Shown here in pieces: positions 57,165 to 64,000 of a stretch of DNA of 64,000 nucleotides. Below the pieces are notes generated by a model that was not told where the DNA came from, did no database searches, and was given only the letters and a program-made list of their open reading frames with translations. Made by a program: the position numbers and the translations under genes. Every line of letters starts with the position of its first letter. The stretch's first letter is position 1. Source of the stretch: Sepioteuthis lessoniana (Eukaryota > Mollusca > Cephalopoda > Myopsida > Loliginidae); assembly GCA_963585895.1 (NCBI GenBank), contig OY757904.1, forward strand, positions 64,669,461-64,733,460, given 5' to 3'.

Positions 57165-58400
57165 GTTTGTTCGTTTGGGTTTTACGGCATATCAACCATT
57201 GTAGGTTATTTTATGCGAAATCTATTTTTATACAAATAAAGAGCTCTACTTAAAAAAAAATCAGTTGAGCATAAGTACATTGTTTAATTGTCAAAAACAT
57301 TTCTATTTCCAGCTATTCAGTTTAGTCAAATAGTTCTAATTTAAAAACATTAAGTTTATTATAGGTAAAGTTTTTGTTTACACACAGTTAAATGTCAAAA
57401 CACTTCCATTTAAAATAGTTCTGTTTAGCATACAAAAGCAGTTCTATTACAAGTAATTCAGTTTTGTATAAGTACCCATTTTAGTTCTATTTGCCTCATT
57501 GACAGGACCCTATCAGATGCTTCCATTCCGGGCCAGGGTGGACCTGGTGCTAATGTTATATTTTGACCTTCGACCCGGCCCCATACAAAAGCTATTCCAA
57601 GGTGATGCACCGGAAGGAAGTGACACATTCCAATGGCCCGTAATCGAAAGAGATCACGTGGGCGGATTAAAGCTTATAATATGGGACAAGGTGAAGGTCC
57701 CACGGTGTGAGTACAGTGATGCATTGGAAGAGAGTGACCTGTGAACTGCATGACAGTTATTTCCGCTTGATGACGATTAAACATTCGATTTCAAAGATCC
57801 AGTGGGCGATTGTGAGGGCGTTGAATTATTATTTAATTCAGTTGAGTTGAGTCCAAGCAGCAGTTGCCAGTAAAATTCCAGACAGCTAGAGACCAGATGT
57901 GGTTGGGAAAGCCACACCCGACCGAGGGGGCTCTCGGGAACCCCGATGGAGTGGACCCCAGCATTAGGAGAACAAGAAAGACAAAACGTGACGGTCATAA
58001 CAGTGGGGTCAAGAAATTACAGTTTATGTTCGGTCTCCAGCTCCCTCTCACATGCAACCCTTGAACAACCCTTTCGAACCCTTGCAATAAAGTGAGAGGT
58101 AAAATATTGTTAAAGAAGTCTTCCTGCGTCCTCTTATCCTGCGTGCGTCCTTATTTATTGCGTCAGTATGTATCCAGCATTTATATGTATATGTGTATAT
58201 AAGCATATTTATTATGTGAGTATACAACACTAATAGCAGTGAAGGAATACTCTACATTCTCCAAAGCTACAGCATTGCTGAAACCTCACTATCAGATTAT
58301 TTAGTGTCATATCCAGGACACAAGTTGGGGGTGTCTTATCCCATTACAGAGAAGCAGTCGGTGTATTCTACTGCCTAAGCCGACCGGACAACTCATCAGA
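57165..58400 (-). mobile_element. Repeat C copy split by a solo LTR
   Basis: Minus strand: head right part 58230-58400 (complement of 'tagtgtcatatccaggacac' and 'gaagcagtcggtgtattcta'), head left part and array 57553-57250, and tail 57250-57165 (complement of 'ttttacggcatatcaaccat'). The interruption falls within the segment equivalent to 'cattgccattgctccc' of the head. Confidence 0.8.
57550..58233 (+). mobile_element. Solo LTR, family 1, with 4-bp target duplication
   Basis: The element is 57554-58229 (676 bases): begins TGTTATAT, ends TATACAACA, and is flanked by CTAA on both sides (57550-57553, 58230-58233). AATAAAGTGAGAGG at about 58087 is a polyadenylation-type signal near the 3' end. 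It aligns with 13909-14593 in reverse. Two related phrases beginning near 57601 (gatgcaccggaaggaagtga) and 57718 (gatgcattggaagagagtga) form an internal direct repeat, also present in the other copy. No protein is encoded; the 81- and 66-codon frames are incidental. Confidence 0.82.
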
Positions 58401-58499
58401 TTATCATTGAAAAGGAAAATATCAACATAGAATTAACGGCTAATCTCTCGGTATAAAACAACCCAACACAGGTTCAAATCAATGAATATAATCACTAGA
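58401..58499. other. Unassigned spacer
   Basis: Short AT-rich stretch between repeat C and the next LTR. Confidence 0.4.
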
Positions 58500-59254
58500 T
58501 GTTGTGTAGCCACATAATACAACTACACGTATACATATACAAATATACACTTATATGCGGAAGCATCATTAACCGGTTGGAGGTGCTCGTGGTGTAGTCG
58601 TTATCGTCGTAGGAAATGGACACGGTGACACGAGTTCAAATCCTGGACGAGACTGATTGCATTTCACATAGCACTAATACCCTTGGGAAAGGTATGAATC
58701 CAATTATTCTCCCTCCAGCTATGGGTAAATAGTAGGACAGACTAGGTTCTTCAGCATTGGTTAGGTAACTAGTCTAGGAGAAGGAAAACTCTGAATTCAA
58801 ACCTGTTAAACTCCGCTTAAAAATTGACCTTGTGTCATATCCTGCCCGAGCGGATGGGTTGGGTAAATAGTATCATTAACCGGTAATGAACGACTTCAAT
58901 AACGAACGGATACATTTCTTTACAAAATATAAATCTCTCACACTTTATTTTCGAAAGGGTGATGTGTGAGAGATGGTGGAGACAGGGACAGACTACTATA
59001 TTGACCCAGATACTTCTCTTGACCATAGCAGCACTTCTTTCGCATCTTGGCTGCGGTTGTTACACCGTGGGTCACTGAGGGCCCAGCCCTCTGTAAGCTG
59101 GTTATCACTTTGGCATCCCTATCTCAACCGACCGACGGCCGCAGGCACCCTGTCTATATTCTTTCTTTACACCTACCTGCTTCCGCTCTTTTTCCGCTTA
59201 TACACAGGTGCAGCTCTTGATTGACGGCTCAGTTGAGGGTCAATATATAATACA
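58500..59254 (-). mobile_element. Solo LTR related to family 1, with nested SINE A
   Basis: Begins TGTTGTGTAGCC at 58500, like TGTTGTATAGCC of the 13909 copy. On the minus strand it has AATAAAGTGTGAGAG at about 58938-58952, and it ends near 59254 with '...gggtcaatatataataca', the counterpart of the 57554 start read in reverse. After removing the SINE A the length is about 450 bases, shorter than the other two. No clear target duplication was found, so the outer limits are less certain. Confidence 0.55.
58565..58884 (+). mobile_element. SINE A copy with 13-bp target duplication
   Basis: The body is 58578-58871, complete with A-box-like 'tggtgtagtcgttatcgtcg', B-box-like 'gagttcaaatcctgg', central module and tail. 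The perfect direct repeat atcattaaccggt flanks it at 58565-58577 and 58872-58884. Confidence 0.9.
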
Positions 59255-59274
59255 TATTGTTATTGTCTTCAAAA

Positions 59275-59470
59275 TATGTGAGTTTTACACCGGTGGTTTT
59301 TCACTGATTTCTTAGTGACAGCAAGCTTCCTTACGTTTCTAGGACTTTTCTAAGTATTCAAGCTGATTTTGACATCCTTGTGTTCTGGACGGCCTAGATC
59401 TTCCTTAGATTTTACGTTCCCTTAGTTTCTTTCCCAAACCATCTGGAACTGTTCAATGAGAACCTACTAA
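59275..59470 (-). mobile_element. REL-endonuclease LINE 3' end, copy 4, diverged
   Basis: The minus strand aligns with the last part of copies 2 and 3: complement of 'tttctaggacttttctaagt' corresponds to the terminal R-x-L-R-x-V-L-E segment, and 'gctgtcactaagaaatcagt' with gaaaaacc corresponds to the 3' UTR phrase 'ctgtcactcaatctccagtg'. The TAA tail is not preserved. Confidence 0.5.
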
Positions 59471-59927
59471 AACATGTATCACCGCCACGTTCATGTATAA
59501 CACCTTATTTACCTTTTTTGAAAATCCCAGGTATTTGCCCAACCTTTTGCTCCCTTTATTTTCATTTAATGGCCACCTGATAATTCTTTCTTTGTTCCTT
59601 GTTAATTAATATAAAGTTATCTTTTGAATCATGAACTAATAATTTGTTCTAAGTTCTAGATAATTTTATGCGTCCGATGGACATATTCTGGTTTATTCAT
59701 ATACCTTTTGCTAAATTGTCAAATTTTAATTTCTTCGAGTATTTCCAGTGTATCTTCCACGCACCTTGTCATATTTACTCTTGTATTCATTTAGTGACAA
59801 TTTTCGACATCTTTATTGTGAGAATAACTGTTTCATCTTAAAACCTACTTTAGCTTTTCTTTTGCATATCACCAATTATTGCTTATAGAGTCATTCCTTA
59901 AGCCATTATTTTGCGCGGCGCATTTCT
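59471..59927. other. Unassigned DNA
   Basis: No recognised feature between the two LINE fragments. Confidence 0.4.
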
Positions 59928-59946
59928 TCTTCTTCTTCTTCTTCTT

Positions 59947-60026
<80 letters not shown>
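59928..60026. repeat. (CTT)n(TTA)n tail of LINE copy 3
   Basis: Reverse complement of a (TAA)n(AAG)n tail: CTT to about 59976, then TTA to 60026. Confidence 0.95.
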
Positions 60027-60590
60027 GTTAGAGTTTTTCACACATGCGTAAGCTGATAGTTTTTCACTGGAGATTGAGTGACAGTAATTGACCTCAAGTC
60101 TCCAGGACTCTTTTCAGTATTCCGGTCGTTTTCAATAATGTTGTTGTTTGGATGGTCTCCACTCATTCGCCAACCTCCAAGTCCTCCAGTCCCTTTAATA
60201 ATCCTTTAGTTACTGTGTCAAAAGCCCCAATCGCAGTTGGTACAATCGTCACGCTCCTGTTCCATAGTTTTTTCAGTTCTCTAGCAATGTCGAGGTACTT
60301 ATCCTTCATTTTACATTCTTTCAATTCTAATCTGTGGTCAGCCGGGACAGCAAAGTCGACAATTTAGCAAATTCTCTTTTTTTTTAAATTATTATTATAA
60401 GGTCTTGTCTTCTGGCTGAGATTAGTTGATTCGTGTGTATGTCAAAGTCCCATAGGAGTTTATGTGTGTCATTTTCTAGGTCAGGTGCTGTCTTGTGCAT
60501 ATACCATTTGTTGGTATAGTCAAATTTAATTTTCTTGCACATAAGTCGTTTAAACCATGCAACAGGTTTATCTGTTTCTTACACTGATAA
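59928..60590 (-). pseudogene. REL-endonuclease LINE 3' end, copy 3
   Basis: Minus-strand 5'-truncated copy. From high to low coordinates: a C-K-K-I-K-F-D-Y-TNKWY block (60490-60550) as in copy 2, a THKLLWDF block, LISARRQDLIIII (the R-P-D motif changed to R-Q-D, 60400-60425), then IVDFAVPADHRL (60325-60365) and a K..KY motif. KKLWNRSVTIVPTAIGAF and a terminal R-I-L-K-R-V-L-E-T then lead to a stop near 60095. The 3' UTR (60030-60095) and (TAA)n(GAA)n tail match copy 2. A few frame breaks are present. Confidence 0.8.
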
Positions 60591-60954
60591 TTAAGTGTTA
60601 ACAAATCTCTTCAGATATTTGGTATCCTACTGAATAGCCTCACAAATACCCACGACACTGTGATCTTCGAATTCTCCTCCATCTTATATTGATTCAAAAC
60701 TTTTGCTTACTACTGAGATAATAGCAGAGACCTAATTAATAATGAGTGCACCCCGGAAGCATGATAAACAGTTGCCGGACGGTGACAAAACCGTGTATAA
60801 TAGATTCAATAGAATTACTTTGAATCAGATCTCCATTAGACATAAACGCTCATGGGGTACAAATGAGTATGCACATTATTGTAAATGACCAAACCTAGTC
60901 GATTGTGAATTTCACATATTATTCATATGTTTGGATATCCACACCTGATGACTT
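60591..60954. other. Unassigned AT-rich DNA
   Basis: No recognised feature. Confidence 0.45.
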
Positions 60955-61185
60955 GGCGGGGTCCCCGTTGGGTAGTGGCATTTGTATTGGCCTGTGGCAT
61001 TATAGTAAGGTGGTTCAAACTCCTGTAACGCTATAATATTTATTTTTAGGCAAACACCCTTGGGGAAGGTATGAACTCTCATATCCCTCCCGTTATTGGT
61101 TAAATTGTATCACCGCCGTTTTTACACAGGGATGGCTTTGCTATTAAATAACCCACGAAGGCTGATATTTCATTAAACAAACTTA
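60955..61185 (+). mobile_element. SINE B copy
   Basis: tRNA-like head with 'ccccgttgggtagtggcatt' (A box) and 'ggtggttcaaactcctg' (B box), then the central 'caaacacccttggggaaggt' and 'gttattggttaaattgtatc', then the tail 'gatggctttgctattaaata' and 'acccacgaaggctgatattt'. The most complete B copy in the window. Confidence 0.8.
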
Positions 61186-61974
61186 CCAGATAACATGTCT
61201 GTAAGGTTGTTGTGGGTAATGAGACAAATCGGCGCCAACACGTAAATACGTTCCCCATGTCACATTTCGAAGTCGTAATGTAAACAAGAAAATAACCAAT
61301 TCATATATGACATATATGAATTTAGCCTAAAAAGAGTATTAACTTTAAAAATAGAACAGAAAAAATAATATATTCATGTAGGTAAAATTTATCAGACGTT
61401 ATTTTTATTCTCTTCCACAATAAAATACATAATTATCCTTTGTCTTTTACTAATCCACGAATTATAAATGGCTTTGAATTACCTTGTTTTGTGATTTTCA
61501 GTCTTCTATATGGCCTGTTTCGATTATTTAAGCTGTTGGTTAAATTTCCTAAACACATTACTAATTGAATTTTAAAAGTTTTTCGTGATATTAATTTTAA
61601 CAAAAATGGTTAGAAATGTGTCGCATTTAGCTGTTCAACACGATATCATACTAATAAAGAAAAAGTATCGACATTTCTTTTCCTCTTGGAAAATCCCATT
61701 TCCTTGAGAAATGGATTAAATAAGTTAACCGTAATGACTGGTATCCTACGAATTTTAATTTTTCTGATTCAGACATCTTGATGAAAAAATTATTTTGACA
61801 AGAAACCGAAACTAACTGAATTGGGATAAACCTCCATTTCTAACAATCCATTCGGAAAAAAACTAAGAAAAACGTCTCTTTTGCTGTTTACAAAATAATT
61901 ACGAAAGCCTCCAAAACTTCAACGGTTAATTCATCAACCAGAAAAAAATTCCAAAATTTTCTTTCTCTTGACTG
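61186..61974. other. Unassigned AT-rich DNA
   Basis: Upstream of the P-like relic. A THAP zinc finger would be expected here in a complete P-type gene; no C-x2-4-C...C-x2-H pattern was found. Confidence 0.4.
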
Positions 61975-63146
61975 AGTAAAGGATTTTAATCATTTGGAAG
62001 AAGGAATTTTTTGTCGTAACGGTTTTAAATTTAAAAAAACAAACAAACTCGAAGAATATATTCTAATTTATAGAATAGTCTTTAAATCCAAATCACGTTT
62101 TGCATCTAGAAAAGAATGTATTCGTATTGATCAAAATCTTCTCATTAAGATCCAGTGCGATGGAAACTCTATACCTTTACCAGAGTAATTTTTACATGGA
62201 CATAATGCTAAACTTACAAGATTTAGCATACTAGAAAATTTTCCAAACTACATTAAAAAAAACCGTGGAAGAAGAACCATTCTCAATTCTAAAAGATTTA
62301 CAAAAAAGACAACATTACAAACAAAATGTCGTCCTTCATTTTCTGCAGAGCTAATACGTTGTGCCTTAATACAGCACCCTACGTCTAAACAAGCTTAAAA
62401 ATTCTGGAAAAGTTTTCATTACCATTTTTTTCTTTTTTGAGAAAATTCAGAAAGGTGGCTTGGAATCAATTACAGCAGAAAAATCGCCCTTGGAAAAAGG
62501 TCATCTTTCTCAAGACTGTGCCTTAATGGTAGATGAAATGTATCTTCAAAAAGGAACAAAATTTCAATGTGTGGAGTATATTGATGCAAATGAAGATGAC
62601 GAGCCTTATAAAGGAATAATGATATTTATGATCACTGGACTTTAGAATACAGTGCCATTGGTCAATATAGCCTGTCATGAAGTAATATTTAATGGTGAGT
62701 GGTTTTCTCAAGAGATTCCGAAATGTATTTTAAGTTATAAATACTGGATTTCTATTAGGACTATCGTTGCATACAGTTATTCAGCATTTGTGAATGAAAT
62801 GTAACATTTTACTTAATAAGTGTGAGGGGGACAAAAAGTACCATATATCTTTTCCTAATTCTCCAAAAAAGTAATTCTGTTTTTTGACTCTATACGTATG
62901 TTAAGATATTCGGAATAGTTAACAAAGCAATCCAATATAAGAGAGTCTGCTAAAAGAATTTATGAAACTTGTTCTCCAAAATGTATCTTTGCTGGTGAAC
63001 AAAACATTGAAAAGAAACTTACATTTGCAGCAGAAATTGTTGTGAATATATTTTACAACAAACGAAAGCTTTTATCGAATGAAGTTCGCAAAAAACTGAA
63101 ACTGTTAGTAAAAAAAGGCAAAGGTCGAAAGAAAATTGATTTATAG
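61975..63146 (+). pseudogene. P-element/THAP9-like transposase relic
   Basis: Decayed P-type transposase. The first frame (61994-62188) ends DGNSIPLPE, and the same frame continues after its stop as FLHGHNAKLTRFSILENFPNYI, a segment I associate with invertebrate P-like/THAP9-like proteins. A second frame (62460-62645, 61 codons) reads ALMVDEMYLQKGTKF then YKGIMIFMITGL, the start of the RNase-H-like catalytic domain with an acidic D-E. The next block, expected as V-x-D-D-H-S, reads TIVAYSYSAF, so that catalytic aspartate is lost. The C-terminal end survives at 62940-63146: AKRIYETCSPK, NIEKKLTFAAEIV, NIFYNKRKLL, and a basic end KKGKGRKKIDL with a stop. Several stops and frameshifts and an internal deletion make it non-functional. 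No terminal repeats were found. Confidence 0.7.
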
Positions 63147-64000
63147 AAAAAATGTTGATAAGATTGTTTTACAAATATTAGTTTTGTATAACATTGTTAA
63201 TAACTATTTTTTCTTTACCATTTTTAAGCATATTTCTGAAAAACAAAGAAAGAGAACAGTTTGTGTCTATAAATAAAACAGGAAGTATAGCCACTGGAAA
63301 TTCATAAAAGCAATGTAACTCAGCCGTTTCTAATTTGTGAATTAGTAAAAGACAAAATATGTTTTTTATGTTGAAAAGAATAAAAATAACGTTGGATAAA
63401 ATCTACCAACATGATTATATTATTTTTTCAGTTCAACTTTTAAAGTTAATTTGCTTTTTAGGTTAATTTGATATGCAGCCATGAATGGGCTATTTTTTTT
63501 TTTTTACAACAGCCGGGTAGTTTACGGTCTCGGAATGTGACAAGCGGAGCCGTATTTACTAGTTGAATGCGGTCTAATGCAGGAGTTACTTTATATTTTG
63601 CTTTAGTACCTCATCATATCTCTGGCTATCGTCAACAGTCCACATGGTTCCTTTCTTCGGAACACTCCTTGGTTTATTTTTATCATTTATATATATATAT
63701 TTTCTATCTTAGTTTAATTCCTAACTTGAACTATGGAAGAGTGAAAAAAAAAATAATGATCCAACTTGTGAATAAACAAATACACAAACTGATATTTGGG
63801 AAACAAAATTCCATAAAAAATAAACAACAAAAAACATAAGTATTGTCTGCAAAAAAAATCAAAGAATATAGTAATGTCCAGTCAAAAGATATATTTATAC
63901 CTTTAGAAACCTTAAGGATGAAAAAGACATTGAAAACTGACTGCAGCCTCCTCAAACAAACAAACATATTTTTGGGAAATATCTAACAGAATTAGACAAC
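63147..64000. other. Unassigned AT-rich DNA
   Basis: A (T)n run lies at 63493-63506. The 90- and 78-codon frames overlapping on opposite strands at 63567-63967 are not supported. Confidence 0.45.

Overview
This is a eukaryotic window, AT-rich, dominated by mobile elements and simple repeats, with no host gene, rRNA, tRNA gene, CRISPR array or operon that I can support. Three features point to a cephalopod mollusc, most likely an octopod: very long CA, TA and GA tracts; tRNA-derived SINEs sharing one central module, as described for cephalopod SINEs; and a mixture of R2-group and Tx1-like LINEs with P-like, mariner-like and Tc1-like transposase relics. The species is an inference; nothing here fixes it.

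Layout. 1-9.2 kb: a SINE B copy, a GC-rich island, two REL-endonuclease LINE copies end to end (2735-5631), a SINE B, a 62-bp minisatellite of about 16 units with a six-unit higher-order period (6171-7165), and a nested stack of SINE A, SINE B and a LINE 3' end (7489-8280). 9.2-24.3 kb: mostly unassigned AT-rich DNA with several 'repeat C' copies, SINE D copies, a solo LTR (13909-14593), a 58-bp hairpin-bearing tandem repeat (15020-15440) and one SINE A. 24.3-27.4 kb: a 5'-truncated Tx1-like LINE (minus strand) that split a SINE D and made a 7-bp target duplication; it carries the only long protein-coding frame in the window. 27.4-38 kb: SINEs, including SINE A inside SINE B, large dinucleotide tracts, a solo LTR inside a repeat C copy, and a LINE 3' end inside a minus-strand retroelement remnant. 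38-48 kb: a mariner relic, five or six repeat C copies, a GC-rich block and a Tc1/mariner-superfamily transposase relic. 48-64 kb: unassigned DNA, a probable old duplicate of the 41-43 kb segment, two more solo LTRs, two further REL-LINE 3' ends and a P-element-like transposase relic.

No genes act together here. What can be read is insertion order. Several elements sit inside others with short target duplications: LTRs in repeat C, SINE D in repeat C, Tx1 in SINE D, SINE A in SINE B, LINE tails in SINE B and in another retroelement. Repeat C is therefore older than the LTR and SINE D copies that interrupt it. The most unusual items are repeat C (a conserved head, an internal tandem array and a tail shared with SINE B), the higher-order minisatellite, and the LINE-in-TAA-tail arrangement.
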